DNA of 32,358 nucleotides from Helicobacter trogontum (GTDB lineage: Bacteria; Campylobacterota; Campylobacteria; Campylobacterales; Helicobacteraceae), in assembly GCF_000765905.2 (NCBI RefSeq), contig NZ_JRPL02000024.1:1-32358 (forward strand), given 5' to 3'. The translations under genes and the position numbers were made by a program. Below are positions 8,183-15,514 of the stretch, one piece after another (positions within the stretch are counted from its first letter, which is position 1; every line of letters starts with the position of its first letter). A model generated the notes under the pieces. It saw only the letters and a program-made list of their open reading frames with translations, was not told the DNA's origin and ran no database searches.

Positions 8183-9150
8183 AGTTTTGTCTCTATATGT
8201 TCTAGCAAAGATACACCTTCTGTTGAGTTTTCATCTTTATATGCAATCTTGGCATGTGCATATATATTAGCTTTGTTTATGTTAAATAACTCAAGCAAAA
8301 CTGCAACAAGTTGTTCTAAGCTTTCTAGTTGCTTTGTTGTGGCATTTGGGTATCTTTTTATTTTATTATCGTATTTTCCAACCACCTCTATCCCTATACT
8401 ATCAGAATTTATAGGATACCTGTTTGGATAGGATTTGCTTTTTTCGTAATTTGAAACTTTTATTTTTCTAGCACTATAAGAAGTTTTTTCTTTCCAGATG
8501 CTTTCTATCAAAGCCTTTTCTTGAGTATTCCAAGTTTTCTCCAATTCGACTTTTGAGCGAATATCCCCCACATGCTGTGTATATTTATGCAAACTTGCAC
8601 ACTGATAAATTGTGCTATCTGTATCGATTAAGAAATGTGTGCCTACTCTAGCATTATTTGGATTATTCCAAGATTCTAATGAACTTTTTGCCGTATTAGA
8701 ATCTGTCATATGTAAAACAATGGCTTTAGGCATAAAACCATTTGCTAAAGACAATTCAAGTCTAGTTATAGGATATTTCACTATATCTAATCCTTGCAAA
8801 TACCCCTCACTATCGATATAGTAAGGTTTTTCCACCTCCACATACACCACTCTTGTTTCTTTATGTGTATGAAGCTCTAGTATTGTTTGCAGGGCTTGTA
8901 AATCTTTAGAATCTAATAGTATTTGCTTTTCTTGTAATTGTGGAATCTCTTTTGTGAGAATAAAGGCTATGTCTTTATTGCTCTTTGTATCTTTTATAGA
9001 AAGGCTAGATTCTCTAAGCTCTAAAGTATAGACTATTTCACTCTTTAGATTCTTACTTAGATAGTGGGTATCACAAGAGTGTGAGAGGGTGCAAGTGGTG
9101 TTGGTGTTTGAGATTCTATACTTTTTGATTCTGTGTAGTAAGTGGCTTAT
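8179..9150 (-). CDS. T6SS-type Amidase_2 effector with shared N-terminal module; start codon changed to ATA
   Basis: The full frame is 323 residues: a shared module of about 105 residues, then an Amidase_2/PGRP fold with AIVLHMTDS (first zinc His), GTHFLIDTDSTIYQ, QHVGD, NSDSIGIEVVG and IYAHAKIAY (late His). The expected reaction is cleavage of the lactyl-L-Ala bond of peptidoglycan. The codon aligned with the ATG of the three sister genes reads ATA (9148-9150), and no ATG, GTG or TTG lies between it and the upstream in-frame TGA. The nearest standard starts are the GTG codons at about 8850, which would give a 223-residue catalytic domain without the module. The gene is therefore either silenced, started at ATA, or expressed without its presumed delivery module. 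Confidence 0.7.
   Translation of the reverse strand: MSHLLHRIKKYRISNTNTTCTLSHSCDTHYLSKNLKSEIVYTLELRESSLSIKDTKSNKDIAFILTKEIPQLQEKQILLDSKDLQALQTILELHTHKETRVVYVEVEKPYYIDSEGYLQGLDIVKYPITRLELSLANGFMPKAIVLHMTDSNTAKSSLESWNNPNNARVGTHFLIDTDSTIYQCASLHKYTQHVGDIRSKVELEKTWNTQEKALIESIWKEKTSYSARKIKVSNYEKSKSYPNRYPINSDSIGIEVVGKYDNKIKRYPNATTKQLESLEQLVAVLLELFNINKANIYAHAKIAYKDENSTEGVSLLEHIETKL
8833..9150 (-). repeat. Shared N-terminal effector module, DNA copy A
   Basis: Nearly identical over about 310 bp to copies at 9862-10173, 11327-11638 and 13751-14048. This copy has small differences near its start (ATA instead of ATG and an extra Asn-Thr). Confidence 0.85.
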
Positions 9151-9523
9151 TATTGGTGAATTATGCCTTTCACTATCTTTTCTATCGCAATATCAAACTC
9201 CTTAGAATGATACATCTCAAGACACATTATAAAATACACAGGTTCATTTTCTCTAGGATTATCTGGATTTATGTCATAAGTGTGGTTGCTAGACATATGG
9301 TTTTTAATGTAATGGTGTATTTTTTATATTCTTCTAGCCCTATTGTCATTGCTTGGAAATACATATCCTGTGCTACCGCTATATCATTAGATGGTGCAGT
9401 CTGATTAAGGTTGTATAAGCAATAAGCCAAGCTATAATCTTTTATTAATGAAATCTCTTTATCAAATGTATTGGCTTGTGCATGGCAAACAAGAAGTATT
9501 AATATCAAAATATATTTTTTCAC
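9150..9523 (-). pseudogene. Tai4-like immunity gene, frameshifted at an A5 run
   Basis: It starts with a signal peptide (MKKYILILILLVCHAQA), then KDYSLAYCLYNL. Tai4 proteins are periplasmic immunity proteins to Tae4 amidases, with an LAxCL helix and a late C...YxSKE helix. The first frame ends early (TTLMT, stop near 9269). Adding one base at the A5 run (plus strand T5, 9301-9305) continues into HMSSNHTYDINPDNPREN and CLEMYHSKEFDIAIEKIVK, the expected Tai4 ending, with stop at 9150-9152. It overlaps the end of the degenerate Tae4 gene upstream. It is either a decayed gene or a sequencing error in a short homopolymer. Confidence 0.65.
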
Positions 9524-10173
9524 TATTCAATCTCCCAAAAATAAAATTGTCTAACAATCACATTGCTTCTTTTATCAAGCAAATAATTAGAATCATCCAA
9601 AAATCGTTTCTTATCATTATCCCATAATGTTATGTGTCCTTTAGCATTATTCCAGCCACTTATTTCCATAGCCACAAGACCATTTTTATTAAATGTTAAT
9701 AGTTCATTATAAAAGAAATTTTGATTTTCTGCTTTTGTATTCATTGTTTTTGGATTATATACTTTTAATGGTTCTCCTCCGACTAGCTTATATCTCTCTG
9801 GAACTGTTAATTTATTAATGGCTTGATATGTTTGTTTCAACCTATCCCACTTTGATAATTTCACCTCCACATACACCACTCTTGTATCTTTGTATGTATG
9901 AAGTTCTAGTATTGTTTGCAGGGCTTGTAAATCTTTAGAATCTAATAGTATTTGCTTTTTTTGTAATTGTGGAATCTCTTTCGTGATAATAAAGGCTATG
10001 TCTTTATTGCTCTTTGTATCTTTTATAGAAAGACTAGATTCTCTAAGCTCTAGTGTATAGCTTATTTCACTCTTTAGATTCTGGCTTAGATAGTGGGTAT
10101 CACAAGAGTGTGAGAGGGTGTAGGTGGTGTTTGAGATTTTATACTTCTTGATTCTATGTGGTAAGTGGCTCAT
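9523..10173 (-). CDS. Tae4-like effector lacking its catalytic-Cys region
   Basis: 216 residues: the shared N-terminal module (about 1-110), a linker (LSKWDRLKQTYQAINKL) and then only the last third of a Tae4-like amidase (LVAMEISGWNNAKGHITLWD, FLDDSNYL, QFYFWEIE). The catalytic His of GHITLW is present. The segment holding the NTCAxRxS cysteine, intact in the gene at 10676-11638, is missing, which leaves about 100 residues too few. It should be inactive as a peptidase but still carries the presumed delivery module. ATG 10171-10173 has TTAGGAA upstream. It may be a deletion derivative waiting to be repaired by recombination with its sister. Confidence 0.7.
   Translation of the reverse strand: MSHLPHRIKKYKISNTTYTLSHSCDTHYLSQNLKSEISYTLELRESSLSIKDTKSNKDIAFIITKEIPQLQKKQILLDSKDLQALQTILELHTYKDTRVVYVEVKLSKWDRLKQTYQAINKLTVPERYKLVGGEPLKVYNPKTMNTKAENQNFFYNELLTFNKNGLVAMEISGWNNAKGHITLWDNDKKRFLDDSNYLLDKRSNVIVRQFYFWEIE
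9862..10173 (-). repeat. Shared N-terminal effector module, DNA copy B
   Basis: Second copy of the repeat. Its flank also carries the end of the upstream Tai4 gene, which is nearly identical to the flank of copy D (10174-10255 against 14049-14130). Confidence 0.85.
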
Positions 10174-10187
10174 TTGTGGTTCCTAAG

Positions 10188-10673
10188 TTATTTGCAATGT
10201 TTGCAATATTTCTTAACTATGCGGACTACTTCATCTTGGTATTCTTTGGAGTCATAAATCCAATCAAAGCAGGCATTAACACTGCCTTTTTGCTCTATTG
10301 TATGTATATATAAAAACCTATCCAAATAGGCTTTTAATTCACTAATAGCCCCATTGCCAAAAATTTTTACCATATTATCAATATGAGATAAATTTTGTAT
10401 TTCCTTTGGTAATCCCTTGCTTCCACAACCCGACTTCACTATCATATCCTCGCTAGATACATAGCCCAAACAATAAGCTAAAGACCACCTTTTGTAGTAT
10501 TTGATAGGGTTTTGCTTAAACTCATATTCCGCATTTCTTTGTTGAGTGCTTCTTGATTTCGTGCAACCATATATTTTTTGAGCTTTCATTATTTCTTTCA
10601 TTTCTTCAAATGAATTTCCAAAAAGAAAATCACAATAAATAACTAATATCATCAATGCAATTATCTTTTTCAT
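10188..10673 (-). CDS. Tai4-like periplasmic immunity protein
   Basis: 161 residues with a signal peptide (MKKIIALMILVIYCDFLFG). It contains KRWSLAYCLGYVSSED and a C-terminal NACFDWIYDSKEYQDEV helix, the layout of Tai4 proteins that block Tae4 amidases in the periplasm. It sits 3 nt after the intact Tae4-like effector gene (stop at 10676), matching the usual effector-then-immunity order. The gene is intact. Its last codons (KYCKHCK) and the following 15-nt spacer are almost the same DNA as the end of the broken Tai4 copy at 14063, evidence of recombination between cassettes. Confidence 0.75.
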   Translation of the reverse strand: MKKIIALMILVIYCDFLFGNSFEEMKEIMKAQKIYGCTKSRSTQQRNAEYEFKQNPIKYYKRWSLAYCLGYVSSEDMIVKSGCGSKGLPKEIQNLSHIDNMVKIFGNGAISELKAYLDRFLYIHTIEQKGSVNACFDWIYDSKEYQDEVVRIVKKYCKHCK

Positions 10674-10675
10674 AT

Positions 10676-11638
10676 TTAATCCTCAATTTTCCAAAAATAT
10701 ACTTCCTCTACATAATCGCCTCTTGTCAAATAATTTTCATCATCTAAGAATTTTTGCTCACGATTATCCCATAATGTTATATGTCCCCAAGCATCACCCC
10801 AACCTTTTACTTTTATTGCTACTATCCCACTCCCGTCAAGCTTAGATAAAGATTCATAGCGGAAGTCTTGATTTGTTTGATTTGTATTTGGTGTAAAAAT
10901 AATAGGTTTTCCTAAACTATTGTTGAGTTTCAGAAAATCTATCATATCTTTAACTTTTACTAGAATCTTATAAGGTTTAGTGTTTGTCCCAGCATTTGCT
11001 ATATACGCAGTGCTATCCATACCTTGTAATTTTCTAATAGGTATTTCAGAATCTACAAGAGCCTTACTCATTCTAGCAGCACAAGTGTTAATGTAATTGT
11101 ATGGGGATTTCATAAATTCAGTATATATAGCTCCTTTGACCTTATAGTATCGTATTTCAGCCTTGATAAAAAGTATCTCTCCATACCCAAAGCGATTAAG
11201 ACCGCTATTTACCCACTCCCATAGCCTCTTTACACCTATTCTTTGCCTTGATTCTTCCATATCATCTTGACTTATACTGTGTATATCTAAATAAAAATTT
11301 TTCAACCTATCCCACTTTGATAACTCCACCTCCACATACACCACTCTTGTTTCTTTATGTGTATGAAGCTCTAGTATTGTTTGCAGGGCTTGTAAATCTT
11401 TAGAATCTAATAGTATTTGCTTTTCTTGTAATTGTGGAATCTCTTTTGTGAGAATAAAGGCTATGTCTTTATTGCTCTTTGTATCTTTTATAGAAAGACT
11501 AGATTCTCTAAGCTCCAGTGTAGAGCTTATTTCACTCTTTAGATTCTGGCTTAAATAGTGGGTATCACAAGAGTGTGAGAGGGTGTAAGTGGTGTTTGAG
11601 ATTCTATACTTCTTGATTCTATGTGGTAAGTGGCTCAT
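10676..11638 (-). CDS. tae4: T6SS amidase effector, Tae4-like, with shared N-terminal module
   Basis: 320 residues and the only intact Tae4-type effector here. Residues 1-110 are the shared module. A linker region follows (LWEWVNSGLNRFGYGEI). Then comes the Tae4 catalytic domain: NTCAARMSKALVDS with the nucleophile Cys, a central segment with PIIFTPNTNQ, and GIVAIKVKGWGDAWGHITLWD with the catalytic His, then FLDDENYL and VYFWKIED. Tae4 enzymes cut the D-Glu/mDAP bond of peptidoglycan peptides in rival cells. I start at ATG 11636-11638, as in its sisters; an upstream ATG (11662) would only add eight residues that come from the end of the previous gene. The immunity partner is the next gene. 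Confidence 0.85.
   Translation of the reverse strand: MSHLPHRIKKYRISNTTYTLSHSCDTHYLSQNLKSEISSTLELRESSLSIKDTKSNKDIAFILTKEIPQLQEKQILLDSKDLQALQTILELHTHKETRVVYVEVELSKWDRLKNFYLDIHSISQDDMEESRQRIGVKRLWEWVNSGLNRFGYGEILFIKAEIRYYKVKGAIYTEFMKSPYNYINTCAARMSKALVDSEIPIRKLQGMDSTAYIANAGTNTKPYKILVKVKDMIDFLKLNNSLGKPIIFTPNTNQTNQDFRYESLSKLDGSGIVAIKVKGWGDAWGHITLWDNREQKFLDDENYLTRGDYVEEVYFWKIED
11327..11638 (-). repeat. Shared N-terminal effector module, DNA copy C
   Basis: Third copy. Upstream homology to copies B and D continues only about 25 nt, through the spacer and the HCK-stop codons, and then breaks, which marks a recombination joint at about 11663. Confidence 0.85.
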
Positions 11639-11652
11639 TTGTGGTTCCCAAG

Positions 11653-12222
11653 TTATTTGCAATGTTGTAGCTTATTTTCATATTTCTCTTGCATTTCAGT
11701 CATATAATATATAGCTCTAGGGTAGCATTCTGGTAATAAACAAGCTAACTCTATATAACACATATCGCCACTATCATCACTGCGAGGACATAGATACCAT
11801 TCTTTCATGGAATCTTTTATTTGCTCTTGGGAGCTAATGTTTGTCTTTAGCGTTGTTTTACCACCCATACTTTCAAAATCCCAAATTCTACCAAGCATTT
11901 TTACCTTACCTTTATAATCACATCCGCCCACCAATGTAGTATCTTCAAAACTATGATGCAAATGTGGTATATGTAGATAAAGATATTTTTGCATTTGCTC
12001 TTTTGTTTTTTGGTTTACACATTGTGATTTTGTGCTATTTTCTAGCCCCATTTGTAATACCTCTATTGTTATGTTTCTGTTTTTTAGTGGTATATAATCT
12101 ACCCTATAAAACAAAGGCAAATCTTCTTTTCTAAATTTTTCTACCTTAATGTTTTCTATTTCTTGGGCATAAAGAAAATGTGTTATACATATTAGTACAT
12201 AAAATACACTACTCTTTTTCAT
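11653..12222 (-). CDS. Exported probable immunity protein (CxxxGKVK family)
   Basis: 189 residues with a signal peptide (MKKSSVFYVLICITHFLYA). The body carries CDYKGKVKMLGRIWDFESMGG, the same motif as in 12517-13125 and 7778-8182, plus several Cys (CPRSDDSGDMC, CLLPEC) that could form periplasmic disulfides. Its start lies inside the end of an Amidase_2 fragment (12209-12427), so its original effector is now a remnant. Its last residues (HCK) match the ends of the Tai4 genes at DNA level, although it is not a Tai4 protein, which indicates a recombined 3' end. Confidence 0.65.
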   Translation of the reverse strand: MKKSSVFYVLICITHFLYAQEIENIKVEKFRKEDLPLFYRVDYIPLKNRNITIEVLQMGLENSTKSQCVNQKTKEQMQKYLYLHIPHLHHSFEDTTLVGGCDYKGKVKMLGRIWDFESMGGKTTLKTNISSQEQIKDSMKEWYLCPRSDDSGDMCYIELACLLPECYPRAIYYMTEMQEKYENKLQHCK

Positions 12223-12427
12223 GTAATCCCTTTGCTTTGCCTCTTACTTTTTGTGGTGAAATATCATCGTGCTTATACACATCATTATCACTAAGATTGT
12301 ATTTGGCTTTTAGAATCTCTACAAGATTCTTTATAGAATCTTTTTGAGCTTGTGTGGGGGTGTCCCAAGCATAAGATTCATATTGCAAGGAAGGATATTT
12401 TTGATATGTAATTTTTTCATTATTCAA
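12209..12427 (-). pseudogene. C-terminal fragment of an Amidase_2 effector
   Basis: 72 codons reading QAQKDSIKNLVEILKAKYNL and SDNDVYKHDDISPQKVRGK. This aligns with the C-terminus of the Amidase_2 effector at 13122-14048 (NLNDNDIYKHGAISGHKQ). It keeps the late His but has none of the rest of the enzyme. It overlaps the following immunity gene by 14 nt. It is the stump of a cassette whose front half was replaced by the Tae4-linker fragment at 12428-12516. Confidence 0.65.
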
Positions 12428-12516
12428 TTAATAACTCTCCTCTGACTGGCTTATATCTCTGAGGCTGACATTCATTAATAGTTTGATATGTTTTTTCATA
12501 TTTTCTCTTTGTTATA
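12428..12516 (-). pseudogene. Remnant of a Tae4-type effector linker
   Basis: In one minus-strand frame this short stretch reads KTYQTINECQPQRYKPVRG before a stop, which aligns with QTYQAINKLTVPERYKLVGG in the Tae4-like gene at 9523-10173. No start, module or catalytic part remains. It is a recombination scar joining an immunity gene to an amidase stump. Confidence 0.55.
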
Positions 12517-13125
12517 TCAATGCACTATTTCTTGGGCTCTTGGATTGCAATGCGATTCTATACAAATAAAATACTTTTTTGCCTTGCTGCCCTCTATCTT
12601 GCCTTGCCTATATGCTCTAGTAGGATTCTCGTTAATAGAGAATATCTTTTCGTTAATTTTTCTAGTAAATTCCATACCACCACCCCTGATTTCAAAATCC
12701 CAAATATATCCAAACGCTTTAACTTTTCCCCTAAAGCCACATATATTATTCTCCATAAACATATAATTGGAATGATCTAGCTTTACGGGTATCTCAATAA
12801 ATTTTAGCATATAATCTTGCATTTCTTTTGCAGTCTTTAACTCGCAAAATTTTATACCATAATTATCAAAACACGCATCTTGCTTTTTGTCATGATGCAT
12901 TTCAAAAATATTACAAATTTCTTGAATGTTTTCAATCCTACTGATACTTATAATTTCAAGAGCAATAATAGATTGCTGCTGTGTGTTAAGTGGCTTATAA
13001 AAATATTTCTGTAGAAATTCTTTGCCCGGTTTTACATTCAAAAATGTATTACCCTCATCATAATAGATTTCGTTAACATTAAGAGATATTGCTAATATGT
13101 TTAAAAATAAAAATAATAATTTCAT
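12517..13125 (-). CDS. Exported probable immunity protein (CxxxGKVK family)
   Basis: 202 residues with a hydrophobic N-terminus that could be a signal peptide (MKLLFLFLNILAISLNV). It carries CGFRGKVKAFGYIWDFEIRGGG, the family motif, and several cysteines. Its ATG overlaps the TGA of the Amidase_2 effector at 13122 by 4 nt, so it is coupled to that effector and is its likely immunity partner. Two of the three CxxxGKVK proteins directly follow an Amidase_2 gene, and the third follows an Amidase_2 stump. That consistent pairing is the main functional evidence. Confidence 0.7.
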   Translation of the reverse strand: MKLLFLFLNILAISLNVNEIYYDEGNTFLNVKPGKEFLQKYFYKPLNTQQQSIIALEIISISRIENIQEICNIFEMHHDKKQDACFDNYGIKFCELKTAKEMQDYMLKFIEIPVKLDHSNYMFMENNICGFRGKVKAFGYIWDFEIRGGGMEFTRKINEKIFSINENPTRAYRQGKIEGSKAKKYFICIESHCNPRAQEIVH

Positions 13126-14048
13126 AGTATTCCATCTCCCTTACTTGCTTGTTTATGTCCTGAAATAGCTCCATGTTTGTAAATATCATTATCATTTAAG
13201 TTGAAAATATCCTGTAAAGCTTGTATTAAAGCTTTAACGCTGTTTTTTTGTGCTACAGCAACCTCTTCCCATTGACCTGATAATTGAGTATATTTAAATA
13301 CTTTATCATATTTACTTAATTTCTTATCATTTCCCAAAAATCTCCCCACAACTTCTATCCCTATACTATCAGAATTTATAGGATACCTGTTTGGATAGGA
13401 TTTACTTTTTTCTATATTAGATGCTTGCGTATAGGTTTTATTTTTATAATTTTTATCGTTTATATCCAAGTTTTTTACTTTAATATCCCCCACATGCTGT
13501 GTATATTTATGCAAACTTGCACATTGATAAATTGTGCCATCTGTATCGATTAAGAAATGTGTGCCATAAGGACTTTCTTTCCAAGCTTCTAATGTGCTTG
13601 CAGCAGTAGATGATTGTGTTCTGTGTAATACGATAGCTATTGGGTCAGCTTGAAATTTGCTTGTTTTTTCAGTCAATTTTGGGCGAGGAGCTTTGATAAT
13701 ACCCAATCCTTGCAAATACCCCTCACTATCGATATAGTAAGGTTTTTCCACCTTCACATACACCGCTCTTGTTTCTTTATGTGTATGAAGCTTTAGTATT
13801 GTTTGCAGGGCTTGTAAATCTTTAGAATCTTTTTCTTGTAATTGTGGAATCTCTTTTGCAAGAATAAAGGCTATATCTTTATTACTCTTTGTATCTTTTA
13901 TAGAAAGACTAGATTCTCTAAGCTCTAAAGTATAGCTTATTTCACTCTTTAGATTCTTACTTAAATAATGGGTATCACAAGAGTGTGAGAGGGTGTAGGT
14001 GGTGTTTGAGATTTTATACTTCTTGATTCTATGTGGTAAGTGGCTCAT
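13122..14048 (-). CDS. T6SS-type Amidase_2 effector with shared N-terminal module
   Basis: 308 residues, intact, ATG 14046-14048 with TTAGGAA upstream. The shared module comes first (a 12-nt in-frame deletion removes QILL relative to its sisters), then KPYYIDSEGYLQGLGIIK, then the zinc-amidase fold: AIVLHRTQSSTAASTLEAW, GTHFLIDTDGTIYQ, QHVGDI, NSDSIGIEVVGRF and IYKHGAISGHKQASKGDG. Histidines in LHRT and in the KHGAISGHK region are candidate zinc ligands. It has no signal peptide, so it is not a housekeeping AmiA-type enzyme and needs a secretion route; the array and nearby vgrG suggest the T6SS. It would cleave the MurNAc-L-Ala bond. Confidence 0.8.
   Translation of the reverse strand: MSHLPHRIKKYKISNTTYTLSHSCDTHYLSKNLKSEISYTLELRESSLSIKDTKSNKDIAFILAKEIPQLQEKDSKDLQALQTILKLHTHKETRAVYVKVEKPYYIDSEGYLQGLGIIKAPRPKLTEKTSKFQADPIAIVLHRTQSSTAASTLEAWKESPYGTHFLIDTDGTIYQCASLHKYTQHVGDIKVKNLDINDKNYKNKTYTQASNIEKSKSYPNRYPINSDSIGIEVVGRFLGNDKKLSKYDKVFKYTQLSGQWEEVAVAQKNSVKALIQALQDIFNLNDNDIYKHGAISGHKQASKGDGIL
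13751..14048 (-). repeat. Shared N-terminal effector module, DNA copy D
   Basis: Fourth copy, with a 12-nt in-frame deletion near 13828. Its upstream flank repeats the end of a Tai4 gene as in copy B. Confidence 0.85.
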
Positions 14049-14062
14049 TTGTGGTTCCTAAG

Positions 14063-14482
14063 TTATTTGCAATGTTTACAGTATTTCTTAACTATACGGA
14101 CTATTTCATCTTGGTATTCTTTGGAGTCATAGATTTCTAGGCATAGGGTAACATATGCAAGACTACCCAAGTGTATCTCACTTTTCTTTTTTATCACATA
14201 CAATTATAGCTCCTTTCTTGCAGGAAGTGGCTCTACAACATCAAAAAGAGGGTAGTAAATATGATCATAATAGTCCGAATCATAACCGCCTACTATTGAT
14301 GTTTTACCCCCGTTACTAACACCATCTAAGCAGTATATGATACCATCTTTTTTAAATGCACCTACGCGTTCTTCAAAGGAGTAGTCTGCTTTATATTTAT
14401 AATTTGGTTCCAAATCAATAGCCATAAGATAGATACAGCTTAAAAATAATACCACAACCGCTTTCATTAGTCTAACTTCCAA
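14063..14482 (-). pseudogene. Tai4-like immunity gene with two frameshifts
   Basis: The likely start is ATG 14465-14467, giving a signal peptide (MKAVVVLFLSCIYLMA). A first frame runs through GIIYCLDGVSNGG and YYPLFDVVEPLPARK. The signal then moves frame to GAIIVCDKKEK and again to SEIHLGSLAYVTLCLEIYDS, ending KEYQDEIVRIVKKYCKHCK with TAA at 14063-14065. The last 20 codons are nearly the same DNA as the end of the intact Tai4 gene at 10188. It follows the broken Tae4 gene (14472-15066), so the whole first cassette is dead or switched off. Confidence 0.65.
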
Positions 14483-15066
14483 AAAAAAAGAATTCTCTAG
14501 CGAGATATTCTACATCATTATCATCTATACCACCTAAATAATTAATATTTTTTTATTCTGCACATCAACAAATTCATTGAGATTCCATAAGGTCGTATGC
14601 CAAAAATTCCTATAATATTGCCCATTAATAAACCCTTGCCCGCCAATAGTAGTTATACCCTTTGCACCTAGAGTTATAAGCCCTATTAAAAGTGATTGGT
14701 TATGCTTTAATAATGCCGTATATGATGATATTTCATAAAAGCTTTTTCTAATGTTGGGCTTACCCCATTGTTTCAGTAAAAAAACCCTCATTTGAATCAC
14801 TCCGACATTATAAAGATGTGCTTGCTTTTCAGCTTCACTCCCTTTAAGAGAGCTATATTCTCGATTTTCAATTTTTGTATTGATTGGCATCCACCAAAGT
14901 TTCAAGCATAGCTTACCTGTAAAGCACAAGTGTTTCTAAAACTTTCTATATTCCGCTTAAACTCATCAAATATATTTCTACCTATTTTTTTCGTATCATG
15001 CTTGTGCGTATTGCATTTTTTTGCAAATCCTTCAGCTAGATTAATGGCTTCCTGCTCACTTTTACC
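14472..15066 (-). pseudogene. Tae4-like effector gene, N-terminus missing and frameshifted twice
   Basis: The visible coding begins at 15066 (SEQEAINLAEGFAKKCNTH) without the shared module. It contains FRNTCALQVSYA with the Tae4 nucleophile Cys, breaks at about 14905, and continues (LKLWWMPINTKIENREYSS) through LLIGLITLGAKGITTIGG and RNFWHTTLWN with the catalytic His. A T7 run (14548-14554) then ends the frame; one extra base restores NYLGGIDDNDVEYLAREFF and a stop at 14472. A nine-base homopolymer (A9, 14481-14489) lies in the last codons. Both catalytic residues survive, so it is a fairly recent break or a switchable gene. It is the distal end of the array. Confidence 0.65.
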
Positions 15067-15092
15067 TTATTAAGTATAAAAGGACTTAATAA
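15067..15092. repeat. Perfect 9-bp inverted repeat at the edge of the effector array
   Basis: TTATTAAGT (15067-15075) and ACTTAATAA (15084-15092) are exact reverse complements with an 8-nt loop. The Tae4 remnant's open frame begins exactly next to the left arm. No T-run follows on either strand, so it is a weak terminator at best. It may be a boundary scar. Confidence 0.5.
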
Positions 15093-15514
15093 TAAAAGGG
15101 TTTATGTAAATAAGCTTTTGTTGTGCATCAAGCCTTTAAGCCCTATCTAGCAACTATTTTAATCATATACTTTTAATTTTAATGCACCCTTATATTTCTT
15201 GTTTTTAACACACATTTGCAATAATTTAGGTTTATTTATTATAACAATATGTGTTATGCTTTGAATATTTGTTTGTAGGTGTAAAAGTGAATTAAATTGT
15301 AACTTGTAAGTTATAATTGCGAGTGTATATATTTTTTATTTTGCTAGTTCGGTGATACAATGTTATATATGTGGTTCTAAAATATTGCAATATGTTTATA
15401 AACTTTGAACTCAATTTTGCAATATATGTTTGCAAGTATTTATTCTAGCATTTGAAGAGTTGTAAGGCAAGGTAGAGTAAAGACGATACATATAAATTTA
15501 TAAAATGGATAGAA
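15093..15514. other. Non-coding AT-rich gap with a palindrome over a -10 box
   Basis: I see no coding signal in either strand. The notable element is TTGTAACTT (15297-15305) and AAGTTATAA (15308-15316), an inverted repeat with one mismatch that overlaps TATAAT at 15312-15317. This could be a promoter for the phosphatase gene with an operator on it, although the start codon is about 200 nt further on. Confidence 0.4.

Noticed and set aside
12427-12505. Short ORF starting ATGAAAAAACATATC
   Set aside because: The other frame of the same DNA matches the Tae4 linker (TYQTINE), so this frame is a shadow.
15361-15440. Repeated TTGCAATAT(AT)GTTT words in the gap before PAP2
   Set aside because: Too short and too AT-rich to separate from chance; no array structure or CRISPR spacing.
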